Shown: positions 8,729 through 17,629 of the stretch, piece after piece
How the letters are laid out: each line of letters starts with the position of its first letter
Numbering within the stretch: position 1 is the stretch's first letter
Assembly: GCF_900142275.1 (NCBI RefSeq)
Contig: NZ_FRAI01000023.1
Span: 1-34,913, forward strand
Direction: 5' to 3'
Length of the DNA: 34,913 nt
From: Anaerobranca californiensis DSM 14826
GTDB lineage: Bacteria > Bacillota > Proteinivoracia > Proteinivoracales > Proteinivoracaceae
Notes under the pieces: generated by a model
Told to the model about the DNA's origin: nothing
The model's input: the letters and a program-made list of their open reading frames with translations, nothing else
Databases searched by the model: none
Position numbers and translations under genes: made by a program

Positions 8729-9469
8729 GTGAGACTAAAAGATAAAGTGGCTATTATCACCGGTGCTGGAAGGGGTATTGGTGAATTCACAGCCAAAAGA
8801 TTTGCCCAAGAAGGTGCTAAAGTAGTTGTAGCTGATTTAAATGAAGCCGATGTAAATAAAGTTGTAGAAGAAATTAAAGCTGATGGTGGTCAAGCCCTTG
8901 GAGTAATTGTCAATGTAACTGATAGAGAACAAGTTGATAAAATGATAGCTGATACCCTAGAACACTTTGGAGGATTAGATATCCTTGTAAACAATGCCGG
9001 TATTACCGCTGACAACACTCTACTGAAAATGACCCAAGAAGAGTGGGATCGAGTTATCAATGTTAACTTAACAGGAGTTTTCCACTGCGGTCAAGCTGCT
9101 GCTAAAGTTATGGCTGAAAAAGGTAGTGGAGTCATTCTAAATGCTTCTTCAGTAGTAGGTCTTTACGGAAACTTTGGTCAAACCAACTATGCTGCCACTA
9201 AGTGGGGAGTTATTGGTATGACTAAAACTTGGGCTAAAGAACTAGGCAAAAAAGGTATCCGTGTAAATGCCGTAGCTCCAGGATTTATTGTAACACCAAT
9301 GACTGCAAAGATGCCGGAAAAAGTGTTAGATATGATGAAAGAAAAATCTCCTCTAAGAACTTTAGGTTATCCAGAAGATATCGCCAATGCTTACCTATAC
9401 TTAGCTTCTGATGAAGCGAGGTTTGTAACCGGTACAGTGTTAAGTGTAGATGGAGGAGTAGTACTATAA
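8729..9469 (+). CDS. Short-chain dehydrogenase, probable 3-hydroxybutyrate dehydrogenase
   Basis: A 246-residue classical short-chain dehydrogenase/reductase. It has the nucleotide-binding TGAGRGIG near residue 11, NNAG near residue 87, and the catalytic set S141, Y154 and K158 (YAATK). Acidic D36 after the second strand (VVVADLNEA) favours NAD(H) over NADP(H), which suits catabolic use. The start is GTG with GGGAGG upstream. By sequence it looks like FabG. Because it is the last gene of the sigma-54 operon with a CoA-transferase and a hydroxyacid permease, oxidation of 3-hydroxybutyrate to acetoacetate is the likelier job. A FabG-like 3-hydroxyacyl-CoA reductase remains possible. Confidence 0.85.
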   Translation: MRLKDKVAIITGAGRGIGEFTAKRFAQEGAKVVVADLNEADVNKVVEEIKADGGQALGVIVNVTDREQVDKMIADTLEHFGGLDILVNNAGITADNTLLKMTQEEWDRVINVNLTGVFHCGQAAAKVMAEKGSGVILNASSVVGLYGNFGQTNYAATKWGVIGMTKTWAKELGKKGIRVNAVAPGFIVTPMTAKMPEKVLDMMKEKSPLRTLGYPEDIANAYLYLASDEARFVTGTVLSVDGGVVL

Positions 9470-9488
9470 AATAAAATGCTATAAAAAA

Positions 9489-9514
9489 GGCTGCCAACAT
9501 GGCAGTCTTTTTTT
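9489..9514 (+). terminator. Intrinsic terminator of the CoA-transferase operon
   Basis: GGCTGCCA (9489-9496) pairs with TGGCAGTC (9500-9507) around a 3-base loop and is followed by seven T. A textbook Rho-independent terminator. Confidence 0.9.
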
Positions 9515-9598
9515 AATCCTATTATTCTAACTAAATTAGTATTATTTTTTTTTTAAAAAAAGAAGGATTTTTTTAAAAAAAATAGAATATTACAATTG

Positions 9599-9613
9599 AG
9601 ATGTCAGACATCT
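9599..9613. promoter_or_regulatory. Palindrome AGATGTC-A-GACATCT before the surface-protein gene
   Basis: A perfect 7-bp inverted repeat around a single central A, 36 bases before the ATG of the large surface-protein gene. It lies in an otherwise very A/T-rich leader made of T and A runs. The position suits a repressor or activator operator, but no regulator can be named. The halves share TGTC/GACA with the sigma-54 operators but have a different spacing. Confidence 0.35.
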
Positions 9614-9648
9614 GTCGATAAAAATAAAAAAAGGGGGAAAATTTTAAA

Positions 9649-12600
9649 ATGTATTATTACTTAAAGCGACCTATTGCTGTCTTTTTAAGTGTGTTAATGA
9701 TTTTTTCATTAATCATTCCTAACAGCTTTAATGTAGCGGAAGCCAGTCAATTAGAAATTAACTATAAGTATTTACCTAATTCTTATATGGCTGGTGGAAC
9801 ATTAGAAGAAGGTAAGCCTAGTGCTCAGCCTAATGCTATGTATGTAGAAGTGGTTGGTGAACCTAATACTGAATACTATGTAAAAGTAAGGCCAGGTAAA
9901 GTAGGTACAACATCATACAAGGGTTTTACCTACAATTGGATAAGCAATGAATGGTTAAAGCAAACTGATGCTTGGAGTAGACATCCAATAATTAAACTGG
10001 ATGACAAAGGAACTTGGTCAGGATGGGTTTACTTTAAAAGCGATGGTACTCCCGATGGAGACATGGATATTCAAGTGGCATTGAGACCTGTAGGTACAAG
10101 TCAAACTATTCAAGGAGCAAAAATTCCCATTAAATGGTTTGATGAATCCAATGGTGGTTATATTACAGGGACTCTTCCTGAGTTAAATGGAGAAAACCTT
10201 CAGGGTGCCGCCGTTGTAGTATGGGATAAAGATAATAACATAGCTGGTATCTGGTTTTCAGAAGATAATGGGATAATTAGAGACAATGGTGATGATTTTT
10301 TACCAGGTCAATTTAGAGTAGCTGTTCCTGTTGGAGAAGGTTATTCCATTGAAGTTATGGATAAAAACGGAGTAACTATTTTTCACAGATATGGTAATTA
10401 TACCGTTGAAGCAGGAAAGGTTACAGAAATAACAGAATATAATCCGACAATATCTATAGCACATGCAAGGAAATTGCCTATAGGTACTCTAGTTACCGTT
10501 AAAGGTACAGTTACTGCTCCAACAGATATGTGGGGAAATGGTAATTACTATATTCAAGATAAAACCGCTGGTATTAATATTTATAACCCTGCTCAAAAGG
10601 ATTCAGGGTTACAAATAGGTGAATATGTAACTTTAACGGGGAAAGTAGGACAATTTAATCAAAACCTTCAAATCAGTAATTTAGAAGACTTTGACATTAT
10701 TACTGGTGCATCACCTTATATGCCTAAACCAAAGAAGATAACCAGTAAAGAACTTTTGGAAAATATGGGTTCATTAGTGGAAGTAGAAAGGGCTACAATA
10801 GAAAGCATTGGAGATATTACAGCATTTACTGTAAATATTATTGTAAAGGATGAATATGGAACATTTACTGTAAGGGTTAGAAGAGGTAATTTAGGAATTG
10901 ATTTATCTGATCTTAGGGTAGGACAGGATATTAGAGTTTCTGGAGTTGCCACAAGATTTAGGGATACATTACAGATAAAGCCTAGAAGTCAAGAAGAAAT
11001 TGAAATTTTACCTCCACCATCGGTACAAGCACCTATAATTTATGAACTAACACCTCCACGGATGTCAGTAACTTATGATAGAAAACCTGTTGTTTCTGCC
11101 AGGGTTATTGATGAATCAAGTGCTGTGGATATGACTACTATTTATATGTTATTTAATGGGAAAGATGTAACTGATAAGGCGGTAATTGTAGATAATAAAA
11201 TTTCCTTTACTCCAGATGCAGAATTGGAATTTGGCAAATACAATGTCGAAGTAGGAGTAAAAAATATATATGGAATTGAAAATAAAATAAATTGGAATTT
11301 TGAAGTGATTGAAGAAAAAGAGTATTTCTTTGTTTGGGGAGTACCCCATTCCCATACAGCTTATTCTGATGGAGCTTTAACTCCATATGAAGCCTATGAA
11401 TTTGCTATCAATACGGGAATTGATTTTTTAGCAATTACAGACCATTCTAACTGGTTTAATAATGTTGAACCAAGGGATGAATATTGTCCAGAAACAAAAA
11501 GATTCACTGAAGTTGAAGGATCTAGATGGTATAATACTAGAATTCAAACAGAACAATTTAATGCAGAGAATAAAGGGAAATTTGTCGGATTAAGGGGATT
11601 TGAAATGACCTTTACCGACGTAGGACATTTAAATGTATTTAACTCAAGTGATTATGTTGAAAGAAACACCATGAGAACCTTATCAGAATTTTATGATTGG
11701 ATTAGAAACCATGAAGAAGATATTGTTGTAATGTTTAATCATCCAGGCTGGCCATCTGATTCATTTAATAACCTAGCTTACGTACCTGATTTAGATGAAA
11801 GAATTCAGTTAATAGAAGTAGGAAATGGAGCACCACCATTTTCATATTTCCGTTATGAAAGCCATTACATCAGGGCTTTAGATCAAGGGTGGCATGTAGG
11901 GGTTACTAATGCCCAAGACAATCATGGTATTAACTGGGGGCAGCCAGATAATTTAACTGGTTTAGTAGTAACAGAACTTTCTGAAGAAGGTATTTTAGAG
12001 GCTATGAGAGCCAGAAGAACTTATGCTACAGAGACCAGAAAACTTGAAATGACCTTTAAAGGTAATGGTTATTGGATGGGATCTATTTTACCAGAATCTG
12101 AACAAATTAATTTTGAGATTGAGTTATATGATCCCCATGTGCCGATAGAAAAAGTAGAATTAGTAACTAACGGAGGAGTAAGGGTAGCTACATTTGATGC
12201 TAATGGACAAAACCATGTCAAATGGAACTATACAGTGGAGCCAGAGAATGCAGCATGGTACTTTATTAAAGTTATTCATGTAAATGGAGCATGGGCATAT
12301 TCAAGCCCTATTTGGACTGTACCTAGTGAAGTAGATGTTAAAATCGTTGATCTGCAAGTTAATCCAGTACCTACCCAGCCCGGTTTATTGACAACTGCAA
12401 CTGCAGAAGTTCTCAACTCAGGAATTTTCTCATTAAAGGATATTGAAGTGGCATTCTACTTAGGAGAAGTAAAGGAAGAAAATAAAATAGGAACTAGGAA
12501 AATTGACCTTTTAAATAGTGGAGAAAGAACAAAAGTTGATATTGATTTTATTTTAGAAAAAGGCGGGGACACAGATCTATTTGCCGTATTAACCTCTACA

Positions 12601-14694
12601 GATAGAAATGTGGCGATAGAAAGTGTTTTAAACACAGGATTAAAAGTAATTGATAGCATAGGTAAAGTTGTTATGATAGATAATGCCCATAACAACGATT
12701 ATATGCCTGGTACAATGAATGATTTTATCAATTTATTAAGATGGAACGGTTATCAAATTGTTTTAAATGATCAACCTTTTACCGAAGATGTTTTAAAAGA
12801 TATTGATGTTTTAATAATAACACAGCCAAGGAGCAATAATAATCTTACAACTGCTGAAAAAGAGGTAGTTGCTAACTGGGTGAAAAATGGCGGTTCTTTA
12901 ATGTACACAGGTAGATCTAGTTTTAACAACGATCCAACAATAATGAATTCATTGTTTGAGATGATGGGAGCTGGGGTAAAAATAAATTATGACAATGTAT
13001 ATGATAAAGGTGATAACATCAGTGGTAGTATGGCATGGTCAGTCATCCTCAGAAACTTCCCAGAAACTGAAGATGGCATAACTAAAAATATCGATTATGT
13101 TAGAATTTTTAGTGCTGCTTCTTTAGTTAATATAGATGGTGGGCCATTAGTAAACGATCCACAACAAAATCTAGAAATACTTGCTTATGGTAATGATAGC
13201 AGCTATCAGCCAGATGGGGACAATATGAGACACCCAGAAAAAACCTACATTTACAGTGAAGAAGATAGTGGAAATGGAGCAACTATTCCAATAATAGCAA
13301 GGCAAACAATAGGTGACGGTAAATTAGTTGTCATGGGAAGAACAATATTCTCTGACTTTGAAATAGGAACAAATCGCCAATCAAATGATGCATTTGTTCT
13401 TCAATTAGTAGATTATTTAGCTGATTATCAAAGGGTAATACCTATATCTGAAGCTAAATCAAAACTAAATCAGAGGGTTACAGTAAGGGGAATAGTTACT
13501 TCTCCAACAGACTTGTTCTTTGATGTAATTTATATTCAAGATGAAACTGGAGGAATTAGTGTATTTGGTGCACAACGGGGTACTTTGCCTGTTGGTATGG
13601 AAGTAATAGTTAGTGGTATAATTAAAGAGTTTGAAGGAGAATTAGAATTAGAAGTAGAAGATTATACAGTGCAAGTATTGCGTACAGGACAGGCAGAGCC
13701 GCTAGAACCTAAAAAAGTTACAACAGCTGAGGCTATGCTTTTTGAAAATCAAGGAATGCTATTGGAAACAAAAGGTGTTATAGTAGAACTTGATTTAAGC
13801 AACTTTATAATCGTTATTGATGATGGTTCTGATCCAGCGACCTTGTTCTTCGATAATTATTTAGGATTTGAGTTAGAACATCTAAAAATAGGTGACTGGA
13901 TAAGGATTATTGGGATGGGTTCCTATGGAACGGTAGGACCTAGATTGAGAATTAGATATCAAGAAGACATAGAAGTTATTGATCCACCAGAACAACCAAC
14001 AGAACCAGAACAACCAACAGAGCCAGGTGAATCAATCAAAGTAACAATAAAAAAAGAAGAGATATTAGCTAAAGAAAAAATAAAATTAAGTGAAATAATA
14101 GAAAGTGATTTATTGGTAGATGTAATTTTAAGTAGAATAAATTTAAAAGAAGTATTAAACAATGCATCAGAAAATACAGTAATTGAAGTAGAAATAAAAG
14201 AATATCAAAAACCAGAACAGTTAGCAGAAAATTTAAAACTAGTATCAAAGGCTTATGAGTTTAAGTTATATGTGGACAATGAACGTGTAAGAAAATTTGA
14301 AGAAAAGTTAGAAATGATATTTACCTATGACCCTGAAATTGTTGAAGATCCAGGGAAATTAGGAGTATATTGGTATAATGAAGCTACAAAAGAATGGGTA
14401 AAAATTGAAAGTGAATTAGGGGAAAATAATACTATAATTGGTAGAACAGATCATTGGAGTATATTTGCAGTATTTGAAGATAAGACAAAAGAATCTGAAC
14501 ACCAAGAACCCGAACAACCAACAGAACCAGAACAACCAACAGAACCCGAACAACCAAGTGAGCCAGGTGAACCAGAAGAAAATAAAAATCCTCAAACCGG
14601 TGATAGAGGAATAGCAATTTACTTCATTATGATGGTTCTATCAGCAATATTATTATTAACATGGAATTTCAAAAAGAAATTGCAAAGTAACTAG
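9649..14694 (+). CDS. Large cell-wall-anchored protein with OB-fold, PHP (CehA/McbA-like) and ThuA/DUF4350-like regions
   Basis: A 1681-residue exported protein. Residues 1-33 are a signal peptide. A beta-rich region follows, then OB-fold-like repeats (about 268-455), an Ig-like region, and a PHP metallohydrolase-like domain (about 560-800). The domain has metal-ligand candidates H567 and H569 (HSH), D598 and H599 (TDH), E652, H698 (NHPGW), and D757 and H759 (DNH). CARDB-like and ThuA/DUF4350-like regions (about 1005-1260) and a second OB-fold set follow. Two EQPTEP repeat linkers flank a domain at about 1460-1610. The C-terminus has NPQTGD, one hydrophobic helix and a KKK tail, so a sortase should anchor it to peptidoglycan. 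The likely role is extracellular hydrolysis of a phosphoester or related bond. It appears to be a one-gene unit closed by a terminator. Confidence 0.82.
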   Translation: MYYYLKRPIAVFLSVLMIFSLIIPNSFNVAEASQLEINYKYLPNSYMAGGTLEEGKPSAQPNAMYVEVVGEPNTEYYVKVRPGKVGTTSYKGFTYNWISNEWLKQTDAWSRHPIIKLDDKGTWSGWVYFKSDGTPDGDMDIQVALRPVGTSQTIQGAKIPIKWFDESNGGYITGTLPELNGENLQGAAVVVWDKDNNIAGIWFSEDNGIIRDNGDDFLPGQFRVAVPVGEGYSIEVMDKNGVTIFHRYGNYTVEAGKVTEITEYNPTISIAHARKLPIGTLVTVKGTVTAPTDMWGNGNYYIQDKTAGINIYNPAQKDSGLQIGEYVTLTGKVGQFNQNLQISNLEDFDIITGASPYMPKPKKITSKELLENMGSLVEVERATIESIGDITAFTVNIIVKDEYGTFTVRVRRGNLGIDLSDLRVGQDIRVSGVATRFRDTLQIKPRSQEEIEILPPPSVQAPIIYELTPPRMSVTYDRKPVVSARVIDESSAVDMTTIYMLFNGKDVTDKAVIVDNKISFTPDAELEFGKYNVEVGVKNIYGIENKINWNFEVIEEKEYFFVWGVPHSHTAYSDGALTPYEAYEFAINTGIDFLAITDHSNWFNNVEPRDEYCPETKRFTEVEGSRWYNTRIQTEQFNAENKGKFVGLRGFEMTFTDVGHLNVFNSSDYVERNTMRTLSEFYDWIRNHEEDIVVMFNHPGWPSDSFNNLAYVPDLDERIQLIEVGNGAPPFSYFRYESHYIRALDQGWHVGVTNAQDNHGINWGQPDNLTGLVVTELSEEGILEAMRARRTYATETRKLEMTFKGNGYWMGSILPESEQINFEIELYDPHVPIEKVELVTNGGVRVATFDANGQNHVKWNYTVEPENAAWYFIKVIHVNGAWAYSSPIWTVPSEVDVKIVDLQVNPVPTQPGLLTTATAEVLNSGIFSLKDIEVAFYLGEVKEENKIGTRKIDLLNSGERTKVDIDFILEKGGDTDLFAVLTSTDRNVAIESVLNTGLKVIDSIGKVVMIDNAHNNDYMPGTMNDFINLLRWNGYQIVLNDQPFTEDVLKDIDVLIITQPRSNNNLTTAEKEVVANWVKNGGSLMYTGRSSFNNDPTIMNSLFEMMGAGVKINYDNVYDKGDNISGSMAWSVILRNFPETEDGITKNIDYVRIFSAASLVNIDGGPLVNDPQQNLEILAYGNDSSYQPDGDNMRHPEKTYIYSEEDSGNGATIPIIARQTIGDGKLVVMGRTIFSDFEIGTNRQSNDAFVLQLVDYLADYQRVIPISEAKSKLNQRVTVRGIVTSPTDLFFDVIYIQDETGGISVFGAQRGTLPVGMEVIVSGIIKEFEGELELEVEDYTVQVLRTGQAEPLEPKKVTTAEAMLFENQGMLLETKGVIVELDLSNFIIVIDDGSDPATLFFDNYLGFELEHLKIGDWIRIIGMGSYGTVGPRLRIRYQEDIEVIDPPEQPTEPEQPTEPGESIKVTIKKEEILAKEKIKLSEIIESDLLVDVILSRINLKEVLNNASENTVIEVEIKEYQKPEQLAENLKLVSKAYEFKLYVDNERVRKFEEKLEMIFTYDPEIVEDPGKLGVYWYNEATKEWVKIESELGENNTIIGRTDHWSIFAVFEDKTKESEHQEPEQPTEPEQPTEPEQPSEPGEPEENKNPQTGDRGIAIYFIMMVLSAILLLTWNFKKKLQSN
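13990..14025 (+). repeat. Two 18-bp coding repeats (EQPTEP linker)
   Basis: Two near-identical 18-bp units encode EQPTEP inside the surface-protein gene. They form a proline-threonine-glutamate linker between the second OB-fold set and the following domain. Confidence 0.85.
14512..14565 (+). repeat. Three 18-bp coding repeats (EQPTEP/EQPSEP linker)
   Basis: Three units of the same 18-bp repeat precede the NPQTGD wall-sorting signal. They give an extended wall-spanning stalk. Copy number could vary between strains by slippage. Confidence 0.85.
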
Positions 14695-14718
14695 TAAAAT
14701 TATTAATTAAATAAAATC

Positions 14719-14761
14719 AAAAAGCTTAGAACTTAATGGATTTAGGTTCTAAGCTTTTTTT
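14719..14761. terminator. Bidirectional terminator between convergent genes
   Basis: A 14-bp perfect stem (14719-14732 with 14746-14759) with A runs on the left and T runs on the right. It serves the surface-protein gene on one strand and the small leftward gene on the other. Confidence 0.88.
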
Positions 14762-14775
14762 AATATTTATCATGA

Positions 14776-15072
14776 TTAAACTTTAATAATATTAAAATTA
14801 TGAAAATGCTCTTTTAACAACTCTTCACTTATATCTCCCCAAATATATCCTTCGATAAAAATATAATCTGCTTTTGGAAAAAGATCTTTTAGCATATTTT
14901 TAGAAAGTAAAATTCGCTCAGATGATACTTTTACTATTGTACAGTTTTCTAATATATACTCTTTTAAACCTAATGATAAAATACCAGACTTACCCTTTAA
15001 TTTATTGTGTAATTGAACAATTTTATCGTGGATTTTATCGTAATTATTACTTATAACGACATATATTTTCAT
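14776..15072 (-). CDS. Small protein of unknown function (98 residues), coupled to the YibE/F gene
   Basis: I do not recognise this family. It starts MKIYVVISNNYDKI, has no signal peptide or clear membrane helix, and appears to alternate strands and helices as in a small alpha/beta fold. It contains two predicted strands near residues 1-8 and 68-76 (DYIFIEGYIWGD) and a lysine-rich middle. Its ATG overlaps the stop of the YibE/F gene by four bases (15069-15072), so translation is coupled and the two products probably act together. It ends just before the shared terminator. No cysteine or histidine cluster suggests metal binding. Confidence 0.7.
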   Translation of the reverse strand: MKIYVVISNNYDKIHDKIVQLHNKLKGKSGILSLGLKEYILENCTIVKVSSERILLSKNMLKDLFPKADYIFIEGYIWGDISEELLKEHFHNFNIIKV

Positions 15073-16214
15073 ACCTTATTTCCTCCCTTTTCAAATCTTT
15101 TAATTAACATAGTAGATACATAAGCTGTTATTGGTACAGTTATAACGATACCAACACTTCCAGATAAAGCTTGTATAATTTCAACTACTATATAGTCTAA
15201 ATTCATGAAATGGGTATAGGAAATATTGTGGAAAAAAGTCACTAATATTATAGGGAGCATAGTACCTGTAAAAGCTAAAAGTAAAGTATTTGACATTGTA
15301 CCTACAATATCTGCCCCTACATTCATAGTACTATTAAACAATTCATTAAACTTCAACTTTTTATTTATATTATTTAATTCATAAGCGGCAGAAGCTATAC
15401 TCATTCCAACATCTAATATAGCACCTAAAGAAGCAATTAATATGATAGAAAACATGATACCTTTAACTTGCATTCCAGTAATATCGGCAATATGCATCAA
15501 TGGTTCCCCATAATCTAAATTTAGTCCCGATGTCTTTGTTAAAAAACCAGAAAGATATGATAAACAACCAGAAATAGTTACCCCAGAGGCAGTACCAATG
15601 ATAGCAGCTAAAGTTTTTATATTTAATCCATTAATTAGAAATAAACTAGCTATAATAGATAAAATGACAGTTACAATTGAAAACAAAATAGGATTAGATC
15701 CAGTTAAAATATAGGGAATCAAAAAGAAAAATATCATTAAACCTGTAAAGATTAGTGAAAGTAAAGACTTAAAACCTTTTATTTTACCAACTAGTAAAAG
15801 TGTTATAACAAAAATTCCTCCTAAAAAATAAATATATTTATCCCTTTTATATGTATATATATTAACCCTTTCTCCCTGTACACTATCTTCTAAAACAGAT
15901 ACTATAACAGGCATGTTTTTTTTAAGTAAAGTGTTATAATTTCTGCTTAAAGGGTTCCTTATAGTATAAACATTACCGGAATATTTTCCACTGGTTATTT
16001 GTATGGTTACTTCTTGATAACCTAAATATAAACCTGGAATTGTTGGATCTTCTGAAAGTTTTTCGTTATGGATTTCCAAAACCTTTGCCCTTTCAAAATT
16101 AACACTATGTTTATATCTTTTTAAACTAGAATACATATTTAAACCATTAACCAAAATTATAACACTTAAAAAAAATAACATAAAATAAATAAATAAGTTT
16201 AATTTTTTTTTCAA
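15069..16214 (-). CDS. YibE/F family multi-pass membrane protein
   Basis: A protein of about 381 residues. One N-terminal membrane helix is followed by an extracytoplasmic region of about 90 residues rich in strands, then about seven more membrane helices. This layout and the glycine-rich segment GTASGVTISGCLSYLSG are typical of the YibE/F family. Its function is poorly known; a transport role is often suggested. The start is uncertain. GTG at 16223 sits directly against the ribosome binding site, whereas TTG at 16214 has AAGGGAG 8 bases upstream, so TTG is chosen. The small unknown gene follows with a four-base overlap. Confidence 0.82.
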   Translation of the reverse strand: MKKKLNLFIYFMLFFLSVIILVNGLNMYSSLKRYKHSVNFERAKVLEIHNEKLSEDPTIPGLYLGYQEVTIQITSGKYSGNVYTIRNPLSRNYNTLLKKNMPVIVSVLEDSVQGERVNIYTYKRDKYIYFLGGIFVITLLLVGKIKGFKSLLSLIFTGLMIFFFLIPYILTGSNPILFSIVTVILSIIASLFLINGLNIKTLAAIIGTASGVTISGCLSYLSGFLTKTSGLNLDYGEPLMHIADITGMQVKGIMFSIILIASLGAILDVGMSIASAAYELNNINKKLKFNELFNSTMNVGADIVGTMSNTLLLAFTGTMLPIILVTFFHNISYTHFMNLDYIVVEIIQALSGSVGIVITVPITAYVSTMLIKRFEKGGNKV

Positions 16215-16345
16215 TAAAAACACTCCCTTATATTATCTGTGAAAAATATATTCTAAAATAATTTTAATAAACTTTCCTATTCATTACAAGGGAAAAGTAA
16301 TAATGAGAAGGGTTAAAGCTTTTTCTAGTATCTCTTAACAATAAA

Positions 16346-16354
16346 TGGTATAAT
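16346..16354 (+). promoter_or_regulatory. Extended -10 promoter for the DUF362/ferredoxin gene
   Basis: TGGTATAAT is a perfect -10 hexamer with the TGn extension, 34 bases before the ATG. No convincing -35 box stands at 17 bases, as is common for extended -10 promoters. It lies in the divergent region shared with the YibE/F gene. Confidence 0.55.
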
Positions 16355-16388
16355 ATTATTTATGAGAAGTTTAATCGGAGGTGATTAA

Positions 16389-17546
16389 ATGTCTAAAGTA
16401 GCAATCACTAGAGCTTTTACATATAGGGAAGAGGAAGTAATAAAAGGGTTAGAAGAAGGGTTTAATTTATTAGGAGGCCTTGGAAATTACGTAAAACCTG
16501 GTCAAAAGGTTTTACTTAAAGTAAATGCATTAAGTGCCAAAACACCGGAACAAAATGTAACTACCCATCCCCAAGTAGTAGGGGGGATGATCGACTTATT
16601 ACAAAAAATAGGTTGTGAGGTTTGGGTAGGGGATAGTGCTGGTGGTAATATGCAGCAGGGGAGTCCTACAGGAACTGCCCTTAAGGTAAGTGGTATTGCA
16701 GAAGTAGTGGAAAAGAAAGGTGCAAAACTTATAAATTTTGATTCAACGGGATTTGAAATCCGCAAAGGTGGTAAAGTTTTTAAAAAATTGTATATTGCTA
16801 AACCCCTATTTGAAGCCGATGTGGTAATTTCTATGGCTAAATTTAAAACCCATGGCCTTACCTTATTAACGGGAGGAGTAAAGAATATGTTCGGCGTCGT
16901 TCCCGGAAGGGCTAAAGCTAATTACCACAAAGAGGCTCAGACAGTTGAACAATTTTGTTTAGGCCTTTTAGAACTTTACCGGGAAGTTAAACCCCACCTT
17001 ACTGTTATAGATGGTATTGAAGCTATGGAAGGGAACGGACCATCGGCGGGAAATACTAAAAAATGTGGGATTCTAGTGATATCCTCCGATGCCATAAGTG
17101 CCGATAGGGTACTAGGGGAAATTTTACCCTGTAGATTTGAAGATGTCTTAACTACCTATTGGGGCCATAAATTAGGCCTAGGTGAAGGAGATATTAAAAA
17201 TATCGAAGTTTTAGGAACTAAAATTGAAGATTTAGGGATAACTCCCTTTAAACTACCTAATACTAAATTAGTATCAGCCCTTCCAGGTTTTTTGACAGGT
17301 TTAGTTGTCAATATGCTGAAAGTGGTACCAGAAATTCAAGAGGATTGTATCGGCTGTGAATTTTGTATAAACAGCTGCCCCGTTGATGCCATGGCTTTAT
17401 CAGAGGACAAAAAAGCCGTTATAGACTATGAAAAGTGTATTAATTGTTACTGCTGCCATGAATTATGCCCTAAAAAGACCATAGAACTCAAACACTCTAA
17501 TAAATTTGGAAAATTTATAGCTAAGTTGCTAAATAGGAGATTATAG
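16389..17546 (+). CDS. DUF362 protein with a C-terminal 2x[4Fe-4S] ferredoxin domain
   Basis: A 385-residue cytosolic iron-sulfur protein. Residues about 1-300 form a DUF362 domain (KVLLKVNALSAKTPE, FKTHGLTLLTGGVKNMFG). The C-terminus holds two cluster motifs: C320, C323, C326 and C330 followed by P, and C350, C353, C356 and C360 followed by P, with an extra C355. DUF362-ferredoxin proteins are common in anaerobes and presumed to be electron carriers or redox sensors, but no reaction is established. ATG has GGAGGTG upstream. It is followed by Tex with no visible terminator between. Confidence 0.88.
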   Translation: MSKVAITRAFTYREEEVIKGLEEGFNLLGGLGNYVKPGQKVLLKVNALSAKTPEQNVTTHPQVVGGMIDLLQKIGCEVWVGDSAGGNMQQGSPTGTALKVSGIAEVVEKKGAKLINFDSTGFEIRKGGKVFKKLYIAKPLFEADVVISMAKFKTHGLTLLTGGVKNMFGVVPGRAKANYHKEAQTVEQFCLGLLELYREVKPHLTVIDGIEAMEGNGPSAGNTKKCGILVISSDAISADRVLGEILPCRFEDVLTTYWGHKLGLGEGDIKNIEVLGTKIEDLGITPFKLPNTKLVSALPGFLTGLVVNMLKVVPEIQEDCIGCEFCINSCPVDAMALSEDKKAVIDYEKCINCYCCHELCPKKTIELKHSNKFGKFIAKLLNRRL

Positions 17547-17578
17547 CTAAAAATCACTCCTAACTTTTATTTATCGGG

Positions 17579-17598
17579 ATAGATTATCATAGATTATC
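17579..17598 (+). repeat. Tandem 10-bp repeat before the tex gene
   Basis: ATAGATTATC occurs twice back to back. The pair is also bracketed by two copies of CGGGATAG (17575-17582 and 17608-17615). The repeats fill the 83-base gap before tex. They could be a protein-binding site or a chance local duplication. Confidence 0.4.
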
Positions 17599-17629
17599 GA
17601 TATACTCCGGGATAGAAAGGAATGATATA

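Noticed and set aside
9541-9590. T-run and A-run palindromes as a second terminator
   Set aside because: They are simple A/T tracts without a G/C stem. The real terminator is at 9489-9514.
14512-14565. Possible CRISPR-like or minisatellite array
   Set aside because: The repeats are 18 bp without spacers, in frame, and encode a proline-rich linker before a wall-sorting signal.
16215-16223. GTG start for the YibE/F protein
   Set aside because: The ribosome binding site touches this GTG; TTG at 16214 has proper spacing. Only three residues differ, so the doubt is minor.
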